Assembly (NCBI GenBank): GCA_026388155.1
Contig: JAPLKI010000005.1
Span: 1 to 64,000 of the forward strand
Direction: 5' to 3'
Length of the DNA stretch: 64,000 nucleotides
From: Elusimicrobiota bacterium
Lineage (GTDB): Bacteria; Elusimicrobiota; Elusimicrobia; Elusimicrobiales; UBA9959
Shown: piece by piece, positions 18,996 through 27,714 of the stretch
Layout: the number at the start of each line of letters is the position of its first letter
How positions within the stretch are numbered: the first letter of the stretch is position 1
Position numbers and translations under genes: made by a program
Notes under the pieces: generated by a model
Databases searched by the model: none
Seen by the model: only the letters and a program-made list of their open reading frames with translations
What the model was told of the DNA's origin: nothing

Positions 18996-20894
18996 ATGAA
19001 AATCGTGAGCACCAAAAATAGCAAGTGGCTGGTTCTTGCCATGGATACCGTTGCGGTGCTGGTTTCCTGGTGGCTGGCTTTCCAGCTTAGATTTGATTTT
19101 ATAGTGCCTACGGAAGAATGGCCGCATTTCTTTGGCGCCATAGTGGTTATTTTATCGGCAAGAATAATTGCTTTCAGTTACTTCGGGCTTTACCGCGGAA
19201 TCTGGCGTTATGCCAGCCTTAGCGATCTTACCTCCATAATGAAGGCTGTCGGCTACAGCCAGGTATGCATAGTCGCTTTGATACTTTTTGTTCAGGGCAC
19301 CCAGTTTCCGCGCGCGGTCCTTATTATAGACCCGGTCCTGACGCTTTTTATGATCGGTTTCATCCGTTTTTCAATACGGGCTACACGGGAGTGGAGAGCC
19401 TCCGACTGGAAAAAAGACGCAAAGCTTTCGCGCGTGATGATATACGGAGCCGGCGACTTGGGGGAATCGGTTCTTCGTGATCTCACCAGCGTGCGGCACG
19501 CCGCTTATAATATAGTCGGGTTTTTTGACGATAATCCCCATAAGTGGAAACAACAGATACACGGGTTTACGATTTTAGGGGGAAGGAAAGTGTTCGCTAA
19601 AGTTCTTGCCGAGCACAATATAGACCAGGTTATTGTGGCGGTCAACCATTCCCGCGGCCAGCTTATAAAAGATCTTATGGAACTTTGTTCCAAAGGGAAA
19701 TGCGGCATGGTGCAGTTTAAGACCGTGCCGACCATTGAGGAACAGTTAAGCCATAAAGCGAGCGGAATTTCCGTGAGGAAAATAGAGCTTTCCGACCTTC
19801 TGCCGCGGAAAAAAATCATGCTGGATATGAACGCCATGGAAGGGATAATTTCCGGAAAGACCGTGCTTGTTACCGGCGCCGGCGGCACTATAGGCGCTGA
19901 ATTGTGCAGGCAGGTTTTGAGATATAATCCAAAGTGTCTTTTGATGCTTGAAAACCATAACACCGCCCTTTTTTACATTGAAAAAGAAGTAATGGAGATC
20001 GGTTATCCCACGCGGATCGTTCCTGTTGCGGGGGATATTAAAGACGAAGTCCTGCTGAAAAATATTTTTGAAACCTATTCCCCGAATATTGTTTTTCACG
20101 CGGCCGCGCATAAGCATGTTCCGCTGATGGAATCCAATCCGCAGGAAGCGATTAAGAACAACACTCTGGGCACTTACGCTTTGGCGGAAGCCGCGGTAAA
20201 GTATAAGGCTGAAAGGTTCCTGTTTATTTCAACGGACAAGGCCGTAAGGCCTTCAAGCGTGATGGGCGCCTCAAAGAGGCTTGGCGAAATGGTGGTAAGG
20301 GCTTTTGCCGAGGTTAACGGCACCAAATGCATGTCGGTGAGGTTCGGCAATGTTCTCGGCAGTTCGGGGAGCGTTGTTAAAATATTTCAGGAACAGATAA
20401 TAAACGGCGGGCCGCTGACCGTTACCCATCCGGAGACCACAAGATTTTTTATGACGGTTGAGGAATCCATACAGCTTATTCTTCAGGCCTGCTCCATGGG
20501 CAAGGGCGGCGAGATCTTTGTTTTAAATATGGGAACCCCTGTTAAAGTGGTTGAGCTTGCCAAAAACCTGATAGTTTTAAACGGGCTTGAGCCCGGCAAA
20601 GATATTGAGATAAAGTACACCGGTCTAAGGCCGGGGGAAAAGCTTTTTGAGGAGCTTTTCAGGCCGCAGGACGTGCGCAAAGACACCGGCCATGACGATA
20701 TTTTCATGGCGGTTCCCGAAGAATCCGATATGGCTGTTTTGAAAGAGCAGATGAGCGAGCTGAGTCTTCTTTCCGAGCTTCCCGACCCTGCCCCGATTAT
20801 CAATAAGATCCGGCAGCTGGTTCCCGCCTACACCGGCAATCCCAGTGCAATCAAAAAACTTAAAAACCAGGGACAGACACCGGTTTCACATTAA
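18996..20894 (+). CDS. Membrane nucleotide-sugar 4,6-dehydratase (CapD/WbpM/PglF family)
   Basis: A 632-residue protein with the full family architecture: about four N-terminal membrane helices (residues 10-120), a first Rossmann domain (YGAGDLGESVL near 150), then the catalytic SDR domain with VTGAGGTIGAELCRQVL near 292, HAAAHKHVPLMESNP and STDKAVRPSSVMGASKR near 410-427. Members convert UDP-GlcNAc to the 4-keto-6-deoxy sugar used for bacillosamine, QuiNAc or FucNAc. With the WbpV-like SDR and the PglC-like transferase it makes a coherent initiating-sugar pathway. The last residues (QGQTPVSH) are encoded by a dispersed repeat word at 20869, so the C-terminus has been replaced or extended by repeat sequence. 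Confidence 0.9.
   Translation: MKIVSTKNSKWLVLAMDTVAVLVSWWLAFQLRFDFIVPTEEWPHFFGAIVVILSARIIAFSYFGLYRGIWRYASLSDLTSIMKAVGYSQVCIVALILFVQGTQFPRAVLIIDPVLTLFMIGFIRFSIRATREWRASDWKKDAKLSRVMIYGAGDLGESVLRDLTSVRHAAYNIVGFFDDNPHKWKQQIHGFTILGGRKVFAKVLAEHNIDQVIVAVNHSRGQLIKDLMELCSKGKCGMVQFKTVPTIEEQLSHKASGISVRKIELSDLLPRKKIMLDMNAMEGIISGKTVLVTGAGGTIGAELCRQVLRYNPKCLLMLENHNTALFYIEKEVMEIGYPTRIVPVAGDIKDEVLLKNIFETYSPNIVFHAAAHKHVPLMESNPQEAIKNNTLGTYALAEAAVKYKAERFLFISTDKAVRPSSVMGASKRLGEMVVRAFAEVNGTKCMSVRFGNVLGSSGSVVKIFQEQIINGGPLTVTHPETTRFFMTVEESIQLILQACSMGKGGEIFVLNMGTPVKVVELAKNLIVLNGLEPGKDIEIKYTGLRPGEKLFEELFRPQDVRKDTGHDDIFMAVPEESDMAVLKEQMSELSLLSELPDPAPIINKIRQLVPAYTGNPSAIKKLKNQGQTPVSH
20869..20887 (+). repeat. GGGACAGACACCGGTTT-type word, site 2
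   Basis: AGGGACAGACACCGGTTTC overlaps the 3' end of the CapD-like gene and supplies its last codons. It is followed directly by a heptad array, the same arrangement as at 16799-16849 but in reverse order. Confidence 0.5.
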
Positions 20895-20955
20895 ATCTGC
20901 TGGGCAGCTGGACTGCTTGACGGCTAGGCGGCCGGGCAACTTGGCGGCTTACAGC
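20895..20955 (+). repeat. Heptad word array (GGCGGC/ACGGCTA type)
   Basis: Degenerate words TTGACGG, CTAGGCG, GCCGGGC and TTGGCGG follow each other in the gap after the CapD-like gene. The same word type recurs at 50195-50275. Confidence 0.5.
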
Positions 20956-20991
20956 AAAGTGTGAGACAATTGATCGTTAAGTCGGTACTCT

Positions 20992-22299
20992 ATGAGCTTT
21001 AAAAATTTAAAATCCCGGCTTGCGGTTTTTGGGCTGGTTGTTCTATTTCCGGCCGCGGGCCGCGGCGAAAGCGTTGTGAACACGGCCATTACCTCAAAAG
21101 CGATATACTCAAGCGCGGAAAACGCTTTCTTGCCCGGCCAGGAGGGCCTAAAGCTTAAGCAGGGCCTGAACCTGCTGGAGTTTGAAAGCGCGCGGGTGAA
21201 TATCTCTTCAGGAACAGGCGCTTACCTTGAACTGAAACAGAGTCTGGAAGATAACTTCACGCGCGCCGAGATCTTTAAGCTTTATTTCAGCGTCAGGTTC
21301 GCCGGCTTGTCGGTTCTGCTTGGTAAAGACAGTTTTAATATAGGCCCGGCTGAAAACGGCCTGCTGCTTTCAAAGAATGCGGCGCCGTTCCCCATGCTGC
21401 GGATAGCCAATGAAAAACCGCTGCGGCTTTTGGGCGACTGGCATTTTCTGGCGTTAAACGGCTGGCTTTATGATAATGATTCCGGCTCCGAACCTCCGCA
21501 GCTGCTTGCGGTGCGGGCGCAGTATTCACCGTGGCCCGCGCTTGCTTTGGGCCTGACCAGGACATCTTATTACGGCGGGCCCGGCAGGCCCGTGTATAAA
21601 CTTTGGGAATATCCAAAACTTTTGCTTGGCGCAAACGAGAATGTTCCCGGGAACCGTTACGATACCGACGGTTATCTGGGTTGCGACATAACCTTTGACC
21701 TGCCGGAAAAATTCCTGCCGGGTTCCGTTAAAAAAGCGAAGCTTTATTATGAGGACGCTGGTACCGATGTGAATGCTGTCTGGCAAAGCAATCACAAAGG
21801 TGAAAAGTATATTTTCCCTTTCGGCTTCAGGCTGATGCTGAATTCCTATACCGGCGGCCTGGTCGCCGAAACCGACCGCGACCGTTTCCTCCTTGAATTC
21901 CAAAGCGTCAGCGGCCAGTTTTATACGCATCACTGGTACCCGGTGGAGGATCACCAGGGGCTTTCATTCGGCAGCCCGTACGGGCGCAACCTGCAGCAGC
22001 TCTTTTTCAGACACGAGAGGAAAACCGGTGAAAAGGCAGGTTTTAAATACGAGCTTGGCTATGTCAGGCAGCCCGCTTTTTCCAAGTGGGACAGTCTGAA
22101 GCCGGGGACCGAACGTTATTACGCGTCTTTCGCGCTTTCGAGGGGCTGGGGCAATGTGGTGCTTGAGCCGTTTACGCGGCTGGATTTTACAAAGAACCGG
22201 AACACTGATATCGCCCCTGTCGCTCCGGGGAAATTCAACACCGTTAAGGGGACCAGGCTTTTTGTTATACTCGGCCTTTCCGCCACCCTGGGGTTTTAA
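20992..22299 (+). CDS. Outer-membrane beta-barrel, Wzi-like capsule assembly protein
   Basis: A 435-residue exported protein with a signal peptide (about residues 1-26, ending VLFPAAGRGE). It has many short alternating beta strands and a terminal strand ending RLFVILGLSATLGF, which has a C-terminal aromatic as in outer-membrane barrels. Motifs GKDSFNIGPAENGLLLS, PLRLLGDWHFLALNGW and FYTHHWYPVEDHQGLSFGSPYGRN fit the capsule-assembly Wzi family, which helps anchor capsule or O-antigen polymer at the cell surface. Its place at the end of the polysaccharide locus agrees. The fold assignment is stronger than the specific function. Confidence 0.75.
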   Translation: MSFKNLKSRLAVFGLVVLFPAAGRGESVVNTAITSKAIYSSAENAFLPGQEGLKLKQGLNLLEFESARVNISSGTGAYLELKQSLEDNFTRAEIFKLYFSVRFAGLSVLLGKDSFNIGPAENGLLLSKNAAPFPMLRIANEKPLRLLGDWHFLALNGWLYDNDSGSEPPQLLAVRAQYSPWPALALGLTRTSYYGGPGRPVYKLWEYPKLLLGANENVPGNRYDTDGYLGCDITFDLPEKFLPGSVKKAKLYYEDAGTDVNAVWQSNHKGEKYIFPFGFRLMLNSYTGGLVAETDRDRFLLEFQSVSGQFYTHHWYPVEDHQGLSFGSPYGRNLQQLFFRHERKTGEKAGFKYELGYVRQPAFSKWDSLKPGTERYYASFALSRGWGNVVLEPFTRLDFTKNRNTDIAPVAPGKFNTVKGTRLFVILGLSATLGF

Positions 22300-22355
22300 T
22301 AGATCAGGGCAGCTGCCGGATTTTAATAAAAAAGTATAATACTTCTGGTTTTTCT

Positions 22356-23045
22356 ATGCTTAATAAAATATTGCTGGTGGACGACGATAGGGTGGTGCTG
22401 GACTCTACCCGGCGTTATCTGGAAAGTCATGGTTTTCAGGTGGCGCATACCGATAACGGTTCCGAAGCCGTAATGCTGGCCAGGGAATACAGCCCTGACT
22501 TTGTAATAACCGACGCCGAGATGAGAGGCCTGGACGGTTTTGCTTTGTGCAAGGTGATCAAAGAGACGCCGGAATTGGCCGGTGTGCCCGTAATAATAAT
22601 TTCCGGCAGAAAAATAGCCGAGGAGGATATACTTGCCGGCTATAACAAGGGCGCCGATGACTATATTTTAAAGCCCGTTTCTTTTCCGGTGCTGCTGGCC
22701 AAAATGAAAGCCGTGATGAAAAGATACGAAGCTTTCCGTTCGGATACCGGCAGGATTTCCAGGCTGGGTATGGTAATTGACCCCGCTGCCCGTTCCGTCA
22801 CCAAAAAGAACGAGGTGATACGGCTCACCCGCAAGGAATTTGATCTGCTCACCGCCCTGATAACCGGCGAGGGCCGTGTGCTGGACGTGCCTTACCTGCT
22901 TAACGCCGTATGGGGCTATGACCCGGCCAGCTACAATGACCCGCATACCGTCGGAGTGCATGTATCCTCGCTCAGAAAGAAGCTGGGCGCTGAAATAGGC
23001 GCCCATATTGTGAGCGTTACCGGCCACGGATATAAATTCGAATAA
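22356..23045 (+). CDS. OmpR-family response regulator
   Basis: A 229-residue two-domain regulator. The receiver domain occupies residues 4-122 with LLVDDDRVV acidic pair, phospho-acceptor aspartate in VITDAEMRGLDG near residue 54 and the lysine in YILKPVS near 106. The winged-helix DNA-binding domain (about 133-228) has RLTRKEFDLLTALI and TVGVHVSSLRKKLG, ending in VTGHGYKFE. There is no adjacent sensor kinase on the same strand; it may respond to the kinase encoded at 24504-26057. Its position directly after the Wzi-like gene suggests, but does not prove, control of surface functions. Confidence 0.93.
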   Translation: MLNKILLVDDDRVVLDSTRRYLESHGFQVAHTDNGSEAVMLAREYSPDFVITDAEMRGLDGFALCKVIKETPELAGVPVIIISGRKIAEEDILAGYNKGADDYILKPVSFPVLLAKMKAVMKRYEAFRSDTGRISRLGMVIDPAARSVTKKNEVIRLTRKEFDLLTALITGEGRVLDVPYLLNAVWGYDPASYNDPHTVGVHVSSLRKKLGAEIGAHIVSVTGHGYKFE

Positions 23046-23048
23046 CTA

Positions 23049-23138
23049 TAGAGAATAGAGGTTGGCGGATAGAGGTTAGGGAAGGAATTCCTTACACCGT
23101 CGCCATCCTCTAGTCCCTGGCCACTAACCCCTTCTTCC
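23049..23138 (+). repeat. Heptad palindrome (AGAGGTT words)
   Basis: Left arm words AGAGAAT, AGAGGTT, GGCGGAT, AGAGGTT, AGGGAAG are followed after a short spacer by the complementary right arm CCTCTAG, TCCCTGG, CCACTAA, CCCCTTC. Each arm keeps a seven-base period, and together they can form one long imperfect hairpin. Confidence 0.65.
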
Positions 23139-23155
23139 CGCGATTTGATTAAAAT

Positions 23156-23184
23156 TTGACAATTATCTGTTCTTTTTCATAATT
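23156..23184 (+). promoter_or_regulatory. Sigma-70-like promoter
   Basis: TTGACA at 23156-23161 and ATAATT at 23179-23184 with a 17-base spacer lie 38 bp upstream of the ATG at 23222, directly after the heptad palindrome. Confidence 0.6.
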
Positions 23185-23221
23185 CCCTCTGTTATAGTAT
23201 GTTTGCGGGTATGGAGGGGTT

Positions 23222-24136
23222 ATGAACGGAAAAAACTCTGCGGCAGCGAAAATCTTTCTAACCTCCATCCTCGCGCTCTTCCAGGGAGCCTTTTTTGCCT
23301 CCGCTTCCGAGGATGTTTATAAGACAATGGCGAATGACTTCGCCAGATATTCCGCCGACAAAAAAGTAAAAACCATAGCCGTAATAGGCTTTTCGCGCAA
23401 GGCCCAGACTTCGCGCGAGGAGAGCGAATATGTTTCCGAAAAACTGCTTGCCGGCCTTTCGCAATCCGGCAAAGTTAATTTATTGGAACGCGGCCAGCTG
23501 GATAGGGTGCTGGGGGAACGCAAACTGGAACTGGCCGGCGTTACCCGCAAAACGCCCGGCGGCAGGGAGGAGGGGGTAAACACCAGCGACGCCGTAATAA
23601 CGGGCACGGTGTTCGGCACCGCGGAGCATCTTACGATAATAGCCAAGCTGATAGACCCGCGCACGGGCGCGGTTCTGCACACTGTCGAGGGCCAGGCTGA
23701 GCGGCAGCCGGAAATGGTGCCGCCGGAGTGGTCCGACGACTTTGATCTGCCGGAACTGGGAACCATGTCGCCCATATCTTTGGGCAAAGATTTTAATCTT
23801 TCATTCAGGGATTTACGCGACGCTCCAACCGGCTGGGACGTTCAAACCTGTGGCGCCAGGAGCGCGCGGCTGGCCGCCCGCCAAAGTGCCGCGCTTGAGG
23901 CCAAGGCCAAATACTGGGCGCTTAAAATGAAGGAGCCGGGTTTTAACAGCGCCGGTCTTAAAAGGAATCCGGGCGGAGAAATAACGGACAGCCGGAACAG
24001 GAAAAAATTTTATGAACTACTCAGGCGGTTCTACCGCTCGGAAACAGTTCCTCAGTTATCAGAGGATGAAAAAAACACAGTCGATTCAATAATGGAGGAG
24101 GAGGGTAAAGTATCCGACGAATGCGGGATACATTAA
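23222..24136 (+). CDS. Exported CsgG/FlgO-like protein
   Basis: A 304-residue protein with a signal peptide (about residues 1-29, FFASASE). The segment KTIAVIGFSRKAQTSREESEYVSEKLLAGLSQSGKVNLLERGQLDRVLGE is typical of the CsgG/FlgO-type domain, followed by AVITGTVFGTAEHLTIIAKLIDPRTGAVLHT. These domains are found in periplasmic or outer-membrane-associated proteins of surface assembly systems. The C-terminal 130 residues are unassigned and end with an acidic tail. GGAGG precedes the ATG. The 3' end overlaps the convergent receiver gene by four bases. Confidence 0.75.
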   Translation: MNGKNSAAAKIFLTSILALFQGAFFASASEDVYKTMANDFARYSADKKVKTIAVIGFSRKAQTSREESEYVSEKLLAGLSQSGKVNLLERGQLDRVLGERKLELAGVTRKTPGGREEGVNTSDAVITGTVFGTAEHLTIIAKLIDPRTGAVLHTVEGQAERQPEMVPPEWSDDFDLPELGTMSPISLGKDFNLSFRDLRDAPTGWDVQTCGARSARLAARQSAALEAKAKYWALKMKEPGFNSAGLKRNPGGEITDSRNRKKFYELLRRFYRSETVPQLSEDEKNTVDSIMEEEGKVSDECGIH

Positions 24137-24501
24137 TCACCCGCCCCGATCACCTTCGCCGCCAAATCCCGTATCTCGTTTATGCCGAAGGGCTTTATAA
24201 GAAAGCCTTCCACCGCCACTCTTTGCGTTACGGGATTTGAAATGTCGGAGACGGAACCGGTGATCAGGATAACTTTAGTCCGCGGCCGCAGTATTTTAAG
24301 CTCTCTTATCACCTCTTCGCCCCGCATATCCGGCATTTTAAGGTCGCAAATCACAAGGTCAAATTCTTCTTTTTTTGCCAGCGCAAGCGCCGAGGCGCCG
24401 TCAGAGGCCGTTCCCACGGAGTAGCCGCGGCTGGAAAGTGCGCGCGTCACATAATTACGGATAATTTCTTCGTCGTCCGCAACGAGGATTTTTTTGATCA
24501 T
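24133..24501 (-). CDS. Single-domain response regulator (CheY-like)
   Basis: A 122-residue stand-alone receiver. It has the acidic pair in ILVADDEEI, phospho-acceptor aspartate in LVICDLKMPDMRG near residue 53, threonine in ILITGSVSD and lysine in FLIKPFG near 104. No output domain follows. It is read directly after the hybrid kinase gene on the minus strand with a two-base gap, so it is most likely a phosphorelay partner of that kinase. Confidence 0.93.
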   Translation of the reverse strand: MIKKILVADDEEIIRNYVTRALSSRGYSVGTASDGASALALAKKEEFDLVICDLKMPDMRGEEVIRELKILRPRTKVILITGSVSDISNPVTQRVAVEGFLIKPFGINEIRDLAAKVIGAGD

Positions 24502-24503
24502 TT

Positions 24504-26057
24504 TTATACCGGCAGGTAAATTTTAAATACGGAGCCGCCGTTCACGGGGCTTTGTGCCTCAATCCTGCCGTTATGCCTGTTAATTATGCCAAGGCATACT
24601 GACAGGCCAAGCCCCGTGCCCTTGCCTACGGGCTTGGTGGTGAAAAACGGGTCAAAGACGCGGTTTATTACTTCGCCGGGGATGCCGGGTCCGGTATCGG
24701 AAAAGGCGATCTCCACTTCCGTTCTTGCGCCGGCTGACTTGGTAAGCCGCGTACTTATGGTAAGGACGCCGCCGTCCGCCATGGCGTCCCAGGCGTTGGT
24801 CAGCATATTTAAAAACACCTGCATAAGCTGCTGAAAATCCGCGGTTACCTGCGGCAGTTCCGGAGCGAAATCCCGGATTATTTTGATGCCTTTCAATTCC
24901 AGCTGCCGGGCGCACAGCACCAGGGTTTCTTCTATCGCCTCACTTATATTTACCGGCTCCATGCGCGGTTTTTCCTGTCGGGCAAAGGACAGCAAAGACG
25001 AGATTATCTTCTTGCAGCGGAACACGGCCTTTTCTATTTCCTTCAGGTCCTGGTAATTCTGTGTTTTTTGGTCGGAGTTTTCCAGCACAAGCTGGGTAAG
25101 GCCCAGAATACCCGAGAGAGGATTGTTGATTTCGTGCGCCAGACCCCCGGCGAGCTGTCCCAGGGCCGACATTTTCTCCGCCTGCACCAGTTGCGACTGA
25201 GTTTCCTGCAATTGTTTATACAGATTTGAGTTTCTGAGCGCCAGGTTTACCAGTGAGCCGAAGATCTTGGCCCGCTGCATGTCATTTTCCGTGAAGTGCT
25301 CTCCTGACTGCCTGCGGCTGATATTTATTATTCCCGTAAAAGTGTTTTCCTCCATTATAGGCAGCAGCATGGTGAATTTAATTTCGCCTATGCCGGTTAT
25401 GGCGCCTATCTCGGCATCGCTTAAGGGTTCTTCTATCAGCATCATGGGGTTTATGCCGTCCTTGGCGAAGCGGGTCATGGCGCGCGTGCACAGTTCAAGT
25501 CGTGACAATTTGCGCGCTTCATCCTCAAGCCCTTCCGACACCGCTATGTAAGGCCGTCTGCCCTTGTCCCAAAGGACCAGCGCGGCTTCGTCGGCTTTCA
25601 GCGTGCGCGTTACGGAGTCAATGATTATTCTCAGCAGTTCTTCCGATTTGATGGTGGAGAAAATGGCTTTAGTGAGGTCGTTGAATCTGCGTTTTTCCAG
25701 GGCCTTTTCAACCACGGCCAGCAGCTCTTTTATCTCGAAAGGCTTGCGAAGGTAATCAAAGGCGCCCTTGCGCAGGCTTTGAATAGCCGTGCTCATTGTG
25801 CCGTGGCCGGTGGCCATTATAACTTCTATTTCAGGGTCTATCTTTTTAATTTCTCCGAGTGCTGTTATGCCGTCCATGCCCGGCATCATGATGTCCATCA
25901 CGGCTAGGTCAAACTTTTCGGCGCTTACTTTTGCCACGCTTTCGTTGCCGTCAGAGGCGCAGGTTACGCTGTAGCCCTCGATGGTAAGCGCCGCCATCAT
26001 GAAATCAAGTATGGCGTACTCGTCGTCAACTAAAAGTATTTTTGTTTTATGGTTCAT
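24504..26057 (-). CDS. Receiver-GAF-histidine kinase hybrid
   Basis: A 517-residue cytoplasmic sensor kinase. Its order is unusual, with the receiver first: REC (residues 5-120; aspartate in LAVMDIMMPGMDG near 54, KPF near 106), a GAF-like sensor domain (about 130-275), a coiled-coil, HisKA with phospho-accepting histidine in GGLAHEINNPLSG near residue 308, and HATPase with NMLTNAWDAM, FSDTGPGIPG and GKGTGLGLSVCLGI. No membrane helices are present, so it senses an internal signal or a partner kinase. It is cotranscribed with the downstream CheY-like gene. Confidence 0.93.
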   Translation of the reverse strand: MNHKTKILLVDDEYAILDFMMAALTIEGYSVTCASDGNESVAKVSAEKFDLAVMDIMMPGMDGITALGEIKKIDPEIEVIMATGHGTMSTAIQSLRKGAFDYLRKPFEIKELLAVVEKALEKRRFNDLTKAIFSTIKSEELLRIIIDSVTRTLKADEAALVLWDKGRRPYIAVSEGLEDEARKLSRLELCTRAMTRFAKDGINPMMLIEEPLSDAEIGAITGIGEIKFTMLLPIMEENTFTGIINISRRQSGEHFTENDMQRAKIFGSLVNLALRNSNLYKQLQETQSQLVQAEKMSALGQLAGGLAHEINNPLSGILGLTQLVLENSDQKTQNYQDLKEIEKAVFRCKKIISSLLSFARQEKPRMEPVNISEAIEETLVLCARQLELKGIKIIRDFAPELPQVTADFQQLMQVFLNMLTNAWDAMADGGVLTISTRLTKSAGARTEVEIAFSDTGPGIPGEVINRVFDPFFTTKPVGKGTGLGLSVCLGIINRHNGRIEAQSPVNGGSVFKIYLPV

Positions 26058-26258
26058 TGATCAGCCTTTCCCCGTACCGCAGCCGGACAAAACTCATTGT
26101 ATAAAAAAACCGGGGCCCCCGGTTTTAGGTTCTGTTTGGAAATACCCGGGAAAAGTGATAAAATAATGTCTGCTCGCAAAGTCTTTCGCAGACGCGTGAT
26201 TACACGGATTAAAAAAACGATTACAGCGATTGCGTTGGGGTTTAATAACGGATTTAAT

Positions 26259-26332
26259 GGGCCCGTAGCTCAGTTGGTTAGAGCAAGCGACTCATAATCG
26301 CTGGGTCGTAGGTTCAAGTCCTACCGGGCCCA
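26259..26332 (+). tRNA. tRNA with CAU anticodon (Met or Ile2)
   Basis: A 74-nt cloverleaf. Acceptor GGGCCCG pairs with CGGGCCC and is followed by discriminator A. The D arm is GCTC/GAGC, the anticodon stem AGCGA/TCGCT holds loop CTCATAA (anticodon CAU), and the T arm GTAGG/CCTAC has TTCAAGT. CCA is not encoded. The CAU anticodon is shared by elongator tRNA-Met and the lysidine-modified tRNA-Ile2; the anticodon stem resembles Ile2, but I cannot decide from the sequence alone. Confidence 0.93.
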
Positions 26333-26340
26333 GTAATTTA

Positions 26341-26375
26341 AAAAGGCCGTCCCAGTAAAGGGGCGGCCTTTTTTT
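26341..26375 (+). terminator. Rho-independent terminator after the tRNA
   Basis: GGCCGTCCC pairs with GGGGCGGCC around a short AGTAAA loop, followed by seven T residues. It lies eight bases after the tRNA and, on the opposite strand, just beyond the 3' end of the convergent gene at 26391; flanking A and T runs could let it work in both directions. Confidence 0.85.
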
Positions 26376-26390
26376 GCGTCATAGAACTGT

Positions 26391-27452
26391 TTATTTTTTT
26401 ACCGCTTTGTCTTCCTGGTAGCCGTATTCGGCCTTCAGCGCGCCCCCGGGTTCGTAAACCCGCAGGATTTTCACCTCATCTTTTTCAAAAACAAATTCTT
26501 TTTCCAGCTTGCCGTCTTTTGAATACACCTGAACGGTCCCGTCCGGCGCTTTGCCGTCTTTGCCCACGATGTTGAATTCCTTGTCCAGGTGTATACGGGC
26601 GATATATTTATTGTTGAGGTAAAAGGAAAAGCGTTCGCCGCGCGCCAGGCTCTGCGCTTTTGCCGTTACCATTGACTCATTCCCCGGCTCTTTTAGGGAT
26701 TCCTTTTGCCGGGGTTCCGGTTTTGGCCCGGCCCGGTCCGGGTTTTCGGCCGCGCGGCCGTCGGTGTAGAGAGTAGCGGATTTTACATTGCCCTGGGCGT
26801 CGTACTGCCTGAACCAGCCGTCCGGCACGCCGTTTTTGAAACTCTGCTCAAACTGCAATATCCCGGTCTCGCCGCGTATTGTGACCGGGCCGTCAAGGAC
26901 TCCGTTGGAGTATTGCGCTTCAGTCTGAAGCGCTCCGTTCGGAAAAAAGGCCTTAAGCGTCCCGGTGACTTTTCCGTTTGCCATGGTTTTTACTGTTTTC
27001 GGGGCGTCGGTGTCGTAATATTCCGTATAGGCGGCGTCCTTGACGGCCCCTTCGAGGCCAAGCGGGGCGCCGGCGGCCGAAAAAGTTTCAGTGGCTATAA
27101 CAACCGAACCCTCGTAATAAAACATCTGCACGGTGGAGGTGTCGGGCTTTACGGTTATAAAAGTGAATTTTGCCCGCGCCGGCGCGGGGCTTGCGACAGG
27201 GGTTTCTCCCGTGGCAGCCGCCGCGGCCTGGGCGATAACGGCGCTTGATACGGCGACAGCGTCCGGGGCCTGTTTAAGTATGTCTTTTTTATTTATGGTA
27301 AGAGAGCCGTATTCTGTTTTTACAAGCGCCATGCCGTCCATTTCGCCGGTAATCTCACCGTTTATTTTTGTGCCGTCTTTAAGGGTTATGATCTCGCCGC
27401 GTGCGACCGCGCCAAACCCGATTAATGCTGTTGTCAAAATTAGTTTTCTCAT
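26391..27452 (-). CDS. Exported YwqK/MORN-like repeat protein
   Basis: A 353-residue exported protein. It has a signal peptide (LILTTALIGFGAVARG), then a short beta domain beginning EIITLKDGTKINGEITGEMDG, a proline/alanine linker near residues 85-95, and a series of MORN/YwqK-type strands such as GKVTGTLKAFFPNGALQTEAQYSNGVLDGP and QFEQSFKNGVPDGWFRQYDAQG. The C-terminal part repeats similar text ending EKEFVFEKDEVKILRVYEPGGALKAEYGY. I prefer the ATG at 27452, which has GGAG six bases before it; an in-frame ATG lies four codons upstream. It is likely periplasmic or surface-exposed; the specific role is unknown. Confidence 0.65.
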   Translation of the reverse strand: MRKLILTTALIGFGAVARGEIITLKDGTKINGEITGEMDGMALVKTEYGSLTINKKDILKQAPDAVAVSSAVIAQAAAAATGETPVASPAPARAKFTFITVKPDTSTVQMFYYEGSVVIATETFSAAGAPLGLEGAVKDAAYTEYYDTDAPKTVKTMANGKVTGTLKAFFPNGALQTEAQYSNGVLDGPVTIRGETGILQFEQSFKNGVPDGWFRQYDAQGNVKSATLYTDGRAAENPDRAGPKPEPRQKESLKEPGNESMVTAKAQSLARGERFSFYLNNKYIARIHLDKEFNIVGKDGKAPDGTVQVYSKDGKLEKEFVFEKDEVKILRVYEPGGALKAEYGYQEDKAVKK

Positions 27453-27571
27453 AAAATTCTCCATCGCCGTAATCGTTGTGGATTATCGCTGTAATCTCTT
27501 CCCTAATTTTAGCAAATGAGGCGGGCGGCAGTTTTTTCTTTATGCCAAGTTTTGTAATATGTAACAATAAC

Positions 27572-27643
27572 GGCGCGGTGGCCAAGTGGTAAGGCGGCAG
27601 TCTGCAAAACTGCTATTCGCGGGTTCGATTCCCGCCCGCGCCT
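27572..27643 (+). tRNA. tRNA-Cys (GCA)
   Basis: A 72-nt cloverleaf. Acceptor GGCGCGG pairs with CCGCGCC, and the discriminator is T, as expected for tRNA-Cys. The anticodon loop CTGCAAA gives anticodon GCA, and the T arm is GCGGG/CCCGC with TTCGATT. CCA is not encoded. Confidence 0.95.
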
Positions 27644-27650
27644 TAGATTT

Positions 27651-27710
27651 TCAGTAGATAGTCGGCGGTTAAGCGCTCTTCACTATTTATTAATCGCTAT
27701 TCGCTCCCCT
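27651..27710 (+). repeat. Heptad array (TCGCTAT words)
   Basis: TCAGTAG, ATAGTCG, GCGGTTA, AGCGCTC, TTCACTA, TTTATTA, ATCGCTA, TTCGCTC follow one another between tRNA-Cys and the aminotransferase start. The two halves are partly complementary (TAGTCGGCGG against ACTATT/CGCTATT). Confidence 0.5.
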
Positions 27711-27714
27711 ATAT

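Noticed and set aside
26097-26297. Short plus-strand frame ending GPVAQLVRASDS
   Set aside because: The tail is the well-known false translation of a tRNA gene (26259-26332).
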